A DNA stretch of 38,014 nucleotides from positions 1-38,014 of the forward strand of contig JANQMA010000049.1 in NCBI GenBank assembly GCA_028280285.1, written 5' to 3'. Below are positions 1 to 7,869 of this stretch, in pieces (the first letter of the stretch is position 1; the number at the start of each line of letters is the position of its first letter). The stretch is from Candidatus Omnitrophota bacterium. GTDB taxonomy: Bacteria; Omnitrophota; Gorgyraeia; Zapsychrales; Zapsychraceae. Both the position numbers and the translations under genes were made by a program. The notes under the pieces were generated by a model. That model worked only from the letters and a program-made list of their open reading frames with translations, made no database searches and was not told where the DNA came from.

Positions 1-1
1 C

Positions 2-262
2 ATTAATCCCGAGGGGGTCAGCATGTTTGAGCCCGTGCATGGCACGGCACCAAGCTTTGCCGGCCAGGGCGTGATTAATCCGGTCGCAACGATTTTAACG
101 GCTGTCATGATGCTTAAGCATCTCGGTGAAAATGAAGCGGCCGATAATATCGAGCAAGCAACGCGTGAAACAATAAAGAAGATGAAATCAATGCTAGTCG
201 GCAAAATGGGGTATACAACCGGTGAAGTTGGGGATATGGTTGTTACTAACTTAAAAAAATGA
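2..262 (+). CDS. leuB: 3-isopropylmalate dehydrogenase, C-terminal part (partial)
   Basis: This is the last 86 codons of a gene that begins before the window; the frame is open from base 2. The fragment starts with INPEGVSMFEPVHGTAP, followed by the AGQGVINPVATILTAVMML helix typical of the beta-decarboxylating dehydrogenase family, which includes LeuB, NAD-isocitrate and tartrate dehydrogenases. It ends with a GEVGDMVV segment. LeuB oxidises and decarboxylates 3-isopropylmalate in leucine synthesis. The catalytic and coenzyme residues of the N-terminal half are outside the window, so LeuB is preferred over isocitrate dehydrogenase mainly because an amino-acid gene (asd) follows and because of the general flavour of the C-terminus. 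Confidence 0.75.
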   Translation: MNPEGVSMFEPVHGTAPSFAGQGVINPVATILTAVMMLKHLGENEAADNIEQATRETIKKMKSMLVGKMGYTTGEVGDMVVTNLKK

Positions 263-263
263 C

Positions 264-347
264 AGTGTGATAGCGAAATATCGTAATGTCGTGCCATCGT
301 AGTATTAGCTACGACATCTCGACATGACAATAGTACAATATCACGTT
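264..347. repeat. Intergenic word-type inverted repeat, IR1
   Basis: Imperfect hairpin filling the leuB-asd gap. GTGATA (267-272) faces TATCAC (339-344), ATGTCG (286-291) faces CGACAT (312-317 and again 320-325), and CGTAG/CTACG closes the centre. It shares the words ATCGTAATGTCG and GTGATA with IR6. It is not followed by a T-tract, so it is not a standard terminator. Confidence 0.6.
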
Positions 348-361
348 ACAAGGGTAATACA

Positions 362-1363
362 ATGAGAAAATATAATGTCGCAATCGTCGGCTGCCGCGGT
401 GCCGTCGGATGCGAAATGTATAGAATACTTAAAGAACGTAATTTTCCGGTCAATGAACTGCGTTTATTTTCAACCAGTGCCGATGAAGAATGCCATAATA
501 GCGATGGTAATCTTGTTGAATGCCTTAACGAAGCAAATGCTTCTGAAAAATTTAAAGGTATTGATATTGGCTTATTTTCTCCAGGCGCATCAGTTAGTAA
601 AATCATGGTGCCGCACGCCGTTAAAAATGGTTGCGTGGTGATTGATAATACCAGTGCATTCCGTATGGATCCGGACGTGCCGCTTGTTGTTCCGGAAGTT
701 AATCCGGACGATATTAAACAACATAAAGGTATTATTGCTAATCCTAATTGCTCGACCATTCAAATGGTTGCCGCACTTAAACCATTGCATGACTTTGCCA
801 AAATCAAACGAATTGTTGTTTCTACTTATCAAGCCGTTTCCGGTGCCGGTGGTGCGGCGATTAAAGAATTTGAAAATCAACAGGCAGGCCATATGGAGGT
901 CAGCGCCTTTCAATATCAGATCGTCAAAAATCTTATTCCGCATATCGATGTACCGCAGGATAATCTCTACACTAAAGAAGAGATGAAGATGGTCAACGAA
1001 ACTAAAAAGATCATGGGCGATGATAGTATTCGCGTTACAGCAACGTGTGTGCGCGTACCTGTACTCCGTGCGCACTCGGAAAGTGTCAACATCGAGACAG
1101 AAGAAAAAATCACACGCCAAAAAGCCTTGGAGCTATTATCCAATGCGCCGGGGGTGACTGTTGTTGATGATCTTAATCAGAACAAATATCCTCTGCCGCT
1201 TGACTGCGAAGGCAAGGATGATACTTTTGTCGGACGCATTCGCGAGGATGAATCGATTGATAACGGCCTTAACCTGTGGATTGTATCTGACAACTTACGC
1301 AAGGGTGCCGCCCTTAATGCGGTTCAAATTGCTGAGGAACTTATTAAGGATGGACTTAATTAA
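362..1363 (+). CDS. asd: Aspartate-semialdehyde dehydrogenase
   Basis: This 333-residue enzyme reduces aspartyl phosphate to aspartate semialdehyde with NADPH, the branch-point step for lysine/DAP, threonine and methionine. The N-terminus has the nucleotide-binding VGCRGAVG loop (residues 9-16). NPNCST contains the catalytic Cys130, and RVPVLRAHSE in the C-terminal half carries substrate-binding Arg and His residues. Length is normal for the family. An AAGGG lies about 7 bases before the ATG. The product feeds the dapA gene found 12 kb downstream. Identity is secure. Confidence 0.96.
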   Translation: MRKYNVAIVGCRGAVGCEMYRILKERNFPVNELRLFSTSADEECHNSDGNLVECLNEANASEKFKGIDIGLFSPGASVSKIMVPHAVKNGCVVIDNTSAFRMDPDVPLVVPEVNPDDIKQHKGIIANPNCSTIQMVAALKPLHDFAKIKRIVVSTYQAVSGAGGAAIKEFENQQAGHMEVSAFQYQIVKNLIPHIDVPQDNLYTKEEMKMVNETKKIMGDDSIRVTATCVRVPVLRAHSESVNIETEEKITRQKALELLSNAPGVTVVDDLNQNKYPLPLDCEGKDDTFVGRIREDESIDNGLNLWIVSDNLRKGAALNAVQIAEELIKDGLN

Positions 1364-1364
1364 A

Positions 1365-1556
1365 AGAGATAGTAGAGGTAACAGAGATAAAAGAGGTAGA
1401 ATCAAACTTTAAACAATAAACATTAAACTGTTTGGCAATAAATCTGTTTAGTGTTTAAAGTTTAATGTTTTAAAATATTTATACAGCACCTCTCCACCTC
1501 AACTTTTCTATTAGCCTCCCGATACCTCTTTTACCACTTTTACCTCTTTACCTCTA
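1365..1556. repeat. Intergenic word-type inverted repeat, IR2
   Basis: Fills the 200-bp asd-truA gap. TAAAAGAGGTA (1388-1398) is perfectly complementary to 1523-1533 and belongs to a series of GAGGTA-like words on the left and TACCTC-like words on the right. The core has two related 12-mers, AAACTTTAAACA (1404-1415) and AAACATTAAACT (1418-1429). Their perfect complements are at 1452-1463 and 1459-1470, so the best partners are in crossing rather than nested order. The core resembles that of IR7. No other feature is seen in this gap. Confidence 0.65.
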
Positions 1557-1563
1557 ATTCTAG

Positions 1564-2304
1564 ATGCGCAATATAAAATTAACAATTCAATATGATGGTA
1601 CAGACTTCAAGGGCTGGCAGATTCAACCAAAAAAACGCACTGTCCAAGGCGAAATAGAACAAGCGCTTCACAAAATCTTCAATCAAAAAATACGTTTAAT
1701 CGGTTCCGGTCGAACAGACACCGGTGTGCATGCCGCAGGACAAGTCGCCAACTTTAAAGCAGTAACACAATTAACCCTCGCCAAAATCAAAAGCGCGATC
1801 AACAACAATACCGGTGAAGACATTGCTGTTGTCACAGCCGAAGAAGTAAACGAAAGCTTTCACAGCCAATACAGCGCCAAGACTAAAACATATCGTTATT
1901 GGATTTTAAATGATGAGGTGATGAATCCATTTCACCGTCAGTTCTGTCTAAAATTTCCTTACCCACTCAACATCGCCAAAATGAAAAGAGAAACAAGAGT
2001 GCTGATTGGAAAACACAACTTTAAATCCTTTCAAGGCAATAACCGCGTTAATCAAAATCAAGATACCGTGCGCACCATCAAAAAAATCACGATCAAAAAG
2101 GACGGGTCTTATATTCAAATCGATATAACCAGCACAGGCTTTCTCTACAAAATGGTCCGCAATATTGTGGGGACACTGCTCAGTATCGGCACCGGCCAAA
2201 TCGGAGAAGGAAGCATGAAAAAAGTTCTTAATGCCAAAAGCCGCGGCAAGGCCCCCAAAACCGCCCCGGCGCATGGACTGACACTTTTAAAACTGGCCTA
2301 CTAA
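1564..2304 (+). CDS. truA: tRNA pseudouridine(38-40) synthase TruA
   Basis: This 246-residue enzyme isomerises uridines 38-40 in the anticodon stem of tRNAs to pseudouridine. The N-terminus IQYDGTDFKGWQ is the classic TruA opening. GSGRTDTGVHA (residues 47-57) contains the catalytic Asp52, and GFLYKMVRNIVGT near residue 195 is the conserved C-terminal core motif. Length is normal. The ATG follows directly after the right arm of IR2 and I see no Shine-Dalgarno sequence in front of it. Translation may start weakly or depend on upstream translation. Confidence 0.95.
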   Translation: MRNIKLTIQYDGTDFKGWQIQPKKRTVQGEIEQALHKIFNQKIRLIGSGRTDTGVHAAGQVANFKAVTQLTLAKIKSAINNNTGEDIAVVTAEEVNESFHSQYSAKTKTYRYWILNDEVMNPFHRQFCLKFPYPLNIAKMKRETRVLIGKHNFKSFQGNNRVNQNQDTVRTIKKITIKKDGSYIQIDITSTGFLYKMVRNIVGTLLSIGTGQIGEGSMKKVLNAKSRGKAPKTAPAHGLTLLKLAY

Positions 2305-2388
2305 ATTTTTATCAGCTGAACCTTTCCCTAGTTACATAACTATTTGATAATAAATGACTTATATGCATTAGATCCTGAGAAATAATTA

Positions 2389-2416
2389 TTGACAATGAAC
2401 AAATGTATGATATATT
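2389..2416 (+). promoter_or_regulatory. Predicted sigma-70-type promoter of rplM-rpsI
   Basis: TTGACA (2389-2394) and TATATT (2411-2416) are separated by 16 bases. The predicted start near 2423 gives a leader of about 40 bases before rplM, with a TGAGG ribosome site at about 2452. The rest of the 159-bp truA-rplM gap shows nothing else. Confidence 0.6.
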
Positions 2417-2463
2417 TTTAACTCATTGTCACTAAAGCATTTTACAATTATTGAGGTTAAACA

Positions 2464-2904
2464 ATGAGTACTGCCCAAAAGACATATATGGCGAATGACG
2501 CAAGCGTTGAACGCAAGTGTTATATTATTGACGCGACAGATAAGGTATTGGGACGTTTGGCGGCCAAGGCAGCAACGATTCTACGCGGCAAGCATAAGCC
2601 GACATTTACACCACACGTCGATACCGGTGATATGGTGATTGTTATTAACGCCGAAAAAGTGAAGGTAACAGGCGCGAAATTCACCGATAAAGAATATCAG
2701 CGTTTCTCAGGCTATCCAAGCGGTCAAAAGACAATTAAGTTCAAAGACCTACAAGCAAAAGCGCCTGAAAAGATTATTGAACTTGCCGTTAACCGCATGA
2801 TTCCAAGCGGACCACTCGGCAATAAAGTACGGACTAAATTAAAAGTTTATGCTGGGGCCGAACACCCGCATGTTGCCCAGCAACCGATTGCACTCGAAAT
2901 ATAA
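2464..2904 (+). CDS. rplM: 50S ribosomal protein L13
   Basis: This is a 146-residue ribosomal protein of the large subunit, an early assembly protein that binds 23S rRNA. The sequence has CYIIDATDKVLGRLAAKAA, the HVDTGDMVIVINAEK segment, the AVNRMIP.GPLGNK motif and a C-terminal KVYAGAEHPHVAQQP, all typical of L13. It is followed 14 bases later by rpsI, the usual bacterial pairing. The leader upstream is short and I see no obvious L13-binding autoregulatory structure. Confidence 0.98.
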   Translation: MSTAQKTYMANDASVERKCYIIDATDKVLGRLAAKAATILRGKHKPTFTPHVDTGDMVIVINAEKVKVTGAKFTDKEYQRFSGYPSGQKTIKFKDLQAKAPEKIIELAVNRMIPSGPLGNKVRTKLKVYAGAEHPHVAQQPIALEI

Positions 2905-2918
2905 GGAGCATCACACTC

Positions 2919-3314
2919 ATGGTTGAAGTTGTTAAATATGGAGCTACAGGTCGTCGCAAAAGCGCTATTGCGCGTGTTACTATTTCTCCCGGTACAGGGC
3001 AGATTAAAGTGAACAAACGCAATTTTGAAGACTATTTCCAACGCGAGACAGACCGTATTGTTATTTTGCAGCCGCTTAATACAACCAATACGCTCAACAA
3101 GTTTGATATTACCGTTAAGGTAACTGGCGGTGGAAGTACGGGCCAAGCCGGCGCTTTTCGTTTAGGCCTTGCGCGAGCACTGACTTTATGTGATGCAGAC
3201 AACAAATCTCCGCTTAAAAAAGCAGATCTATTAAGACGCGACCCTAGGATGAAGGAAAGGAAGAAGCCTGGTCAAAAGGGTGCGCGTAGAAAATTCCAGT
3301 GGGTTAAACGTTAA
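2919..3314 (+). CDS. rpsI: 30S ribosomal protein S9
   Basis: This 131-residue small-subunit protein has a basic C-terminal tail that reaches the P-site tRNA. It opens with ATGRRKSAIARV, contains the GGGSTGQAGAFRLGLARAL motif, and ends in a basic tail KGARRKFQWVKR whose terminal Lys-Arg is characteristic of S9. It is downstream of rplM in the same transcript (SD AAGGAG before the ATG) and is followed by a strong terminator. Confidence 0.98.
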   Translation: MVEVVKYGATGRRKSAIARVTISPGTGQIKVNKRNFEDYFQRETDRIVILQPLNTTNTLNKFDITVKVTGGGSTGQAGAFRLGLARALTLCDADNKSPLKKADLLRRDPRMKERKKPGQKGARRKFQWVKR

Positions 3315-3348
3315 GTTTACACTGATTTTCACATAGGATTTCATCAAA

Positions 3349-3398
3349 AACCTATCTCGCCGCCCTTTCAAAGAAGGGTTGACGAGGTAGGTTTTTTT
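3349..3398 (+). terminator. Intrinsic terminator after rplM-rpsI
   Basis: CCTATCTCG (3351-3359) pairs over nine bases with CGAGGTAGG (3383-3391). An inner CCCTT/AAGGG hairpin (3363-3367 with 3374-3378) sits inside. A run of seven T (3392-3398) follows immediately. Confidence 0.9.
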
Positions 3399-3426
3399 GT
3401 TTAATATAGCTTTTTCGCCTTAGAAT
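3397..3426 (+). promoter_or_regulatory. Weak candidate promoter for the arginine cluster
   Basis: TTGTTT (3397-3402) and TAGAAT (3421-3426) with an 18-base spacer lie just after the rpsI terminator and about 50 bases before argC. The match is mediocre. It is suggested mainly because the cluster needs a promoter downstream of the terminator. I see no ARG-box-like palindrome. Confidence 0.3.
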
Positions 3427-3476
3427 AAGCTCACAACTAATTGAAATTAAATAGTTTGCCAAGAAAAAGGAATAAA

Positions 3477-4493
3477 ATGATCAATGTCGGCATTGTTGGG
3501 ATAAGTGGCTATTCAGGAGGGCTTTTGCTTGAGCTCCTTTTGAATCATAAAGACGTACGCGTCACTTATGTCAGCGCAAATAATACAACGGGTAAAGTCA
3601 CCGAAATCTGGCCACGGCTTAAGGGTGCGACCAAGCTTATGTGCAATAAGTTTAATGCAACCCAAGCAGCTGATAAGTGTTCTCTTATTTTTTTGGCTGT
3701 GCCGCATACGGTGTCACAAAAAATTACGCCCGATTTGCTTAAAAAAGGGCTTCAAGTGATTGACCTAAGCGGCGACTTCCGTTTGGACACAGCCGCTCAG
3801 TATAAGAAATGGTATAACACCAAGCATACAGCATCACATTTGCTTAAAAAATCCGTGTATGGTCTGCCTGAGTTACACCGTGAAGAGATAAAGAAAGCCG
3901 ATTTTATCGCGAACCCTGGCTGTTATCCAACAGCGGCGGTCCTTGGACTGGCACCGGTAGTAGCAAACTATGGTCAAAACATTAAGTCGGTGATTATCGA
4001 TGCGAAGTCCGGTGTAAGCGGCGCTGGAAAAAAGGCAGCCGTGGAACTTTCAGCGAACGAAATCAAAGAAAACTTTAAGGCCTATAAGGTACTTAATCAT
4101 CAACACGCACCGGAAATCGATTTGTATTTAAACAAGCTGAATAAACTGGCGGCGATCAATTTTGTTCCGCATTTACTGCCGATTAAGCAAGGGATATTAG
4201 AGACGATTTATGTGCAACTAAATAAAAAAGTGACACTTAAAAACATCCATACACTGTATAAACGGTTTTATAAAACCGAGCGCTTCGTGCGTGTAGCGAC
4301 ACTCGGTAAGCAAGTCGAGATTAAAAATGTGGTCAACACCAACTATTGCGATATCGGACTGGCACTCAGCGAAGATCATCAACTGCTTGTCATCACAAGC
4401 GTGATCGATAATTTGATGAAGGGTGCCTCATCGCAAGCGATCCAAAATATGAATATTATGCACGGCTTTAAGGAGCAGGAAGGGATCATATAA
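3477..4493 (+). CDS. argC: N-acetyl-gamma-glutamyl-phosphate reductase
   Basis: This 338-residue NADPH-dependent enzyme converts N-acetylglutamyl phosphate to its semialdehyde, the third step of arginine synthesis. INVGIVGISGYSGG is the coenzyme-binding loop. NPGCYPTA holds the catalytic Cys149, and HQHAPEID carries the active-site His. A TTG 36 bases upstream is in frame, but the ATG at 3477 is preferred because AAAAAGGA lies directly before it and the family begins at this point. It is the first gene of the arg cluster. Confidence 0.96.
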   Translation: MINVGIVGISGYSGGLLLELLLNHKDVRVTYVSANNTTGKVTEIWPRLKGATKLMCNKFNATQAADKCSLIFLAVPHTVSQKITPDLLKKGLQVIDLSGDFRLDTAAQYKKWYNTKHTASHLLKKSVYGLPELHREEIKKADFIANPGCYPTAAVLGLAPVVANYGQNIKSVIIDAKSGVSGAGKKAAVELSANEIKENFKAYKVLNHQHAPEIDLYLNKLNKLAAINFVPHLLPIKQGILETIYVQLNKKVTLKNIHTLYKRFYKTERFVRVATLGKQVEIKNVVNTNYCDIGLALSEDHQLLVITSVIDNLMKGASSQAIQNMNIMHGFKEQEGII

Positions 4494-4497
4494 GTAG

Positions 4498-4571
4498 TTA
4501 GCGGATAGCGCTTAGCGTGTAGATAGTAATCAGTTCTAAACGCTGTACGCCATACGCTAAACGCTATTAGA
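4498..4571. repeat. Intergenic word-type inverted repeat, IR3 (GCG-word family)
   Basis: TAGCGCTTAGCGT (4506-4518) faces ACGCTAAACGCTA (4554-4566) with one mismatch. Each arm is itself two or three variants of a (T)AGCG/CGCT(A) word. It is a near copy of IR4 and a looser relative of IR5. It fills the argC-argJ gap and ends 9 bases before the argJ start codon. Confidence 0.75.
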
Positions 4572-4579
4572 GAATCAGT

Positions 4580-5722
4580 ATGAAAATAACTAAAGGAACA
4601 ATTACAGCACCTAAGGGCTTTAAAGCTGCCGGGATTAATTGCGGGATAAAGAGATCAAAGAAGCTTGATCTTGGCCTTATTGTCAGTGAAACAAAAGCGA
4701 GCGCTACGGCTGTTTTTACCAAGAATTCCGTTAAGGCCGCGCCACTTTTAATCAGTCAAAAGCATCTGCGTAACAGCGAAGCACAAGCGATCATTGTTAA
4801 TAGCGGCAACGCTAACTGTTTTACCGGAAAGTTCGGTCTAAACTATGCCCAGGACACGACACAGTATGCAGCCGATGCACTCGGAATTAAAAAAACAGAC
4901 ATCGTGGTCACATCAACAGGTATTATCGGCAAACCTTTACCGATTAAGAAAATCGAAAAAGGGATTCCAACGCTTGTCAAAAAATTAAGCAGCGCAGCCA
5001 ATAAAAATTTTGAGAAGTCGATTCTCACAACCGATCTTGTCACAAAGAATAGTTGTGTGGAGGTTAGACTGGGTGGCAAAAAAATAACGATTGCCGGCTG
5101 CGCTAAAGGAAGCGGCATGATTGCCCCGAACATGGCGACTATGCTCGGCTTTGTCACAACCGATGCGGCCGTAAGCAAAACATTGCTCAAACAAGCGCTA
5201 AAAGAAGCAACAGCCGCGTCGTTTAACCGTATATCGGTGGATGGCTGTATCAGCACCAATGATATGGTGGTTATTATGGCCAATGGTGCCGCGCGCAATA
5301 AATCTATCGGCAGCAAAGGAAAAGATTATAATACTTTTGTTCAAGGCTTATCGCATGTATGTTTAGACCTTGCGAAGAAAATCGTTTTAGATGGCGAAGG
5401 GGCTACACAATTTATTGAAATTAAAGTATGCGCGGCCAAAACCAAAATACAGGCGGAGAAAGTCGCCATGGCGATCGCCCATTCGAATTTGGTCAAGACA
5501 GCCAATTATACCGATAACCCCAACTGGGGACGGGTGGCTGCGGCTGCCGGATCGCTTGGATTGGCCGGCATCAATGAAAAGAATATTAAAATCAGTTTCA
5601 GTTCCAAGAAAAAGGGCTATATATTTATCCAAGTTGATTTAAATTTAGGCAAACATGATGCTGTTGCGTATACATCGGATTTGACGAAGAAATATGTCAG
5701 TATTAACAATGAATATAATTAA
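4580..5722 (+). CDS. argJ: Bifunctional ornithine acetyltransferase / N-acetylglutamate synthase
   Basis: This 380-residue ArgJ transfers the acetyl group from N-acetylornithine to glutamate, making the pathway cyclic. Bifunctional forms also use acetyl-CoA. The self-cleavage site is in APNMATMLGF, where Thr187 is the expected nucleophile and new N-terminus of the beta chain. AKGSGMI before it and NPNWGR near residue 314 are further family motifs. Its presence explains why no argA or argE is needed here. Whether it is mono- or bifunctional cannot be told from sequence alone. A weak AGAG precedes the ATG, right after IR3. Confidence 0.95.
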   Translation: MKITKGTITAPKGFKAAGINCGIKRSKKLDLGLIVSETKASATAVFTKNSVKAAPLLISQKHLRNSEAQAIIVNSGNANCFTGKFGLNYAQDTTQYAADALGIKKTDIVVTSTGIIGKPLPIKKIEKGIPTLVKKLSSAANKNFEKSILTTDLVTKNSCVEVRLGGKKITIAGCAKGSGMIAPNMATMLGFVTTDAAVSKTLLKQALKEATAASFNRISVDGCISTNDMVVIMANGAARNKSIGSKGKDYNTFVQGLSHVCLDLAKKIVLDGEGATQFIEIKVCAAKTKIQAEKVAMAIAHSNLVKTANYTDNPNWGRVAAAAGSLGLAGINEKNIKISFSSKKKGYIFIQVDLNLGKHDAVAYTSDLTKKYVSINNEYN

Positions 5723-5734
5723 TGTGGAGCAAGC

Positions 5735-6589
5735 ATGGAAGATGTAATCAAAAAAGCAAGCGTACTGATTGAAGCGATTCCCTATATTCACTCGTTTAGA
5801 CGCAAAGTGTTTGTCATTAAATATGGGGGGAGTATTCTGGACAATGAGGCCATCCGTAAAAATGTTCTTCAGGACATTGTATTTTTAAGTTATGTCGGCA
5901 TCCGTACGATTTTAGTGCATGGCGGCGGCCCGCATATCAGCACGCGTATGAAAGAAGAAGGCCTTGATTCTGAGTTTCACCACGGTATTCGTGTGACTGA
6001 TAAATCAGCGCTTAAAATCGTCAACGAAGAGTTGGACGCGCTTAATGATAAAATCGTCAAAGAAATTAAAGACCTTAAAGGTGATGTGACGGCCATTAAA
6101 GCCGATGAAGGCATTATCAAAGTAAAGAAGAAAAAGTCTGATAAAGACCTGGGCTTTGTCGGCAGCATCACGTCGATTGATAAAGAAGGTCTTTTGGATC
6201 ACTTAAGAAAGGGACATATTGCCGTTGTTGCCCCAATGGGCGTTTCTGATAAGGGGCAGCTGTTCAATATTAATGGGGATGAGGTTGCCAGCGGAATCGC
6301 GCACGAACTTGATGCGGAAAAACTTGTCCTCTTAACTAATGTGCAGGGCGTCTTGCGTGAAAAAGAGGATGAAACATCATTGATCTCAACTTTAACGCTT
6401 GCGGAAATTGATAATTTGATCGAGATGAATGTAATCTCAGGCGGCATGATCCCCAAGGTTAATGCCTGTATCGAAGGACTTAAAGCGGGCGTACAAAAAA
6501 CACACATTATCGACGCACGCATACAACATGCTCTACTCCTTGAGTTTTTCACAACAAAAGGGGTAGGTACTCAAATATTAAAGGGGTAG
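5735..6589 (+). CDS. argB: Acetylglutamate kinase
   Basis: This 284-residue amino-acid kinase phosphorylates N-acetylglutamate with ATP, the second step and usual feedback point of the pathway. It has FVIKYGGSILD (phosphate-binding lysine), TILVHGGGPHIS and ISGGMIPKV motifs. The N-terminal helix before the kinase core (VIKKASVLIEAIPYI) resembles the extension seen in arginine-inhibited hexameric ArgB proteins, so arginine feedback is plausible but inferred. It starts 12 bases after argJ with a GTGGAG ribosome site. Confidence 0.96.
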   Translation: MEDVIKKASVLIEAIPYIHSFRRKVFVIKYGGSILDNEAIRKNVLQDIVFLSYVGIRTILVHGGGPHISTRMKEEGLDSEFHHGIRVTDKSALKIVNEELDALNDKIVKEIKDLKGDVTAIKADEGIIKVKKKKSDKDLGFVGSITSIDKEGLLDHLRKGHIAVVAPMGVSDKGQLFNINGDEVASGIAHELDAEKLVLLTNVQGVLREKEDETSLISTLTLAEIDNLIEMNVISGGMIPKVNACIEGLKAGVQKTHIIDARIQHALLLEFFTTKGVGTQILKG

Positions 6590-6599
6590 GAAAAATGTA

Positions 6600-6675
6600 G
6601 TATGTAGCGGATAGCGCTTAGCGTTTAGGTTAGTCATTAGTTCTAAACGCTATACGCCATACGCTAAACGCTAAG
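6600..6675. repeat. Intergenic word-type inverted repeat, IR4 (GCG-word family)
   Basis: TAGCGCTTAGCGT (6612-6624) faces ACGCTAAACGCTA (6661-6673). Over about 68 bases it is nearly the same sequence as IR3, including the left TAGCGGATAGCGCTTAGCGT and the right TACGCCATACGCTAAACGCT. The right arm ends only a few bases before the argD ATG, leaving no room for a Shine-Dalgarno site outside the hairpin. Confidence 0.78.
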
Positions 6676-6677
6676 TT

Positions 6678-7868
6678 ATGAAAAAGACAGACATTATAAA
6701 AACATACGATGATTTCATCCTTAACACCTATGGACGAACAGACGGTGTCTTCGTTAAAGGTAAGGGCATGAATCTGACCGACATCCATGGAAAAACCTAT
6801 TTGGATTTCTTTCCCGGATGGGGTGTGAGTAATGTCGGGCATTGCCATCCCAAAGTGATGGCCGCCGTGCGCGATCAAATCGGAACACTAATCCATATTC
6901 CGAATAATTTCTATATTCCGAATCAGGCGAAGCTTGCGCGTGAGATCATTCGCACATCGTTTAAAAAAGGCAAAGTCTTTTTCTGTAACAGCGGTGCCGA
7001 GGCCAATGAAGCGGCCTATAAGTTTGCCCGTGCCTTTGGGGATACTTCCGGGCGTTTTGAAATCATTACCATGAATAATTCCTTTCATGGACGCACACTT
7101 GGTGCGATGACCGCAACCGGACAGCCAAAATACAAACAGGGGTTCGGTCCGCTGCCCAAAGGATTTAAGTCGGTTGATTTTAATGATATCGAGGCGGTTA
7201 AAGGCGCCGTCACAGATAAAACCATCGCGATTGTCCTTGAACCGGTGCAGGGTGAAGGCGGCGTCAATATTGCCGATAAAAAATATATAAAAGAATTACG
7301 CGCGCTTTGCAATAAACATAAAATGCTTTTGATCTTTGATGAAGTACAGACCGGTATGGGGCGCACAGGCGAAATGTTTGCCTACAAGCATTACGGAATT
7401 GAACCGGATGTGATGATCCTGGCCAAAGCGCTCGGCGGAGGACTGCCGATCGGCGCATTGATCGTTCAAGAAAAGCATGCCAATGTTTTTAAACCGGGCA
7501 TGCACGCATCCACCTTTGGTGGCAGCCCATTGGTATGTAAAGCCGCCCTCGGTGTCTTTAAAGCGATCACGGCGGACAAAATGCTTGCCAATGCCAAAAA
7601 AATGGGAATTTATATCGTCAATGCTCTTGAAGAATTGAAAACTAAATATGATTGCATCAAAGAAGTCCGCGGACTCGGTCTGATGATTGGCATTGAACTC
7701 AACATGGAAGGCAAAGCTATTTTGGATACCTGTTTTAAAAACGGCCTGATTATTAATTGCACACAGGGCAATGTGCTGCGTTTTATGCCGGCCCTTAATG
7801 TGAAAAAAAAACAGGTAGATAAAGCGATTTATCTATTGGAAAAATCAATCAAAGAGGTGATAGGTTAA
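6678..7868 (+). CDS. argD: Acetylornithine aminotransferase
   Basis: This 396-residue class-III PLP aminotransferase makes N-acetylornithine from the semialdehyde and glutamate. FFCNSGAEANEAA is the family cofactor-phosphate loop. IFDEVQTGMGRTG carries the Asp that contacts the PLP ring nitrogen, and LAKALGGGLPIGAL contains the PLP lysine, Lys250. Length is standard. Such enzymes can also act on succinyl-DAP, but the window contains the DapL bypass, so that role is not needed here. No Shine-Dalgarno is visible, since IR4 abuts the start. Confidence 0.95.
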   Translation: MKKTDIIKTYDDFILNTYGRTDGVFVKGKGMNLTDIHGKTYLDFFPGWGVSNVGHCHPKVMAAVRDQIGTLIHIPNNFYIPNQAKLAREIIRTSFKKGKVFFCNSGAEANEAAYKFARAFGDTSGRFEIITMNNSFHGRTLGAMTATGQPKYKQGFGPLPKGFKSVDFNDIEAVKGAVTDKTIAIVLEPVQGEGGVNIADKKYIKELRALCNKHKMLLIFDEVQTGMGRTGEMFAYKHYGIEPDVMILAKALGGGLPIGALIVQEKHANVFKPGMHASTFGGSPLVCKAALGVFKAITADKMLANAKKMGIYIVNALEELKTKYDCIKEVRGLGLMIGIELNMEGKAILDTCFKNGLIINCTQGNVLRFMPALNVKKKQVDKAIYLLEKSIKEVIG

Positions 7869-7869
7869 T

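Noticed and set aside
346-759. Minus-strand open frame covering the start of asd, and similar antisense frames across argJ, argB, argD, lysA and uvrA
   Set aside because: Each lies opposite a gene with secure family motifs, shows no family signature of its own and lacks a ribosome site.
3441-3476. TTG start of argC adding 12 residues
   Set aside because: The ATG at 3477 has a ribosome site and begins at the conserved INVGIVG of the family.
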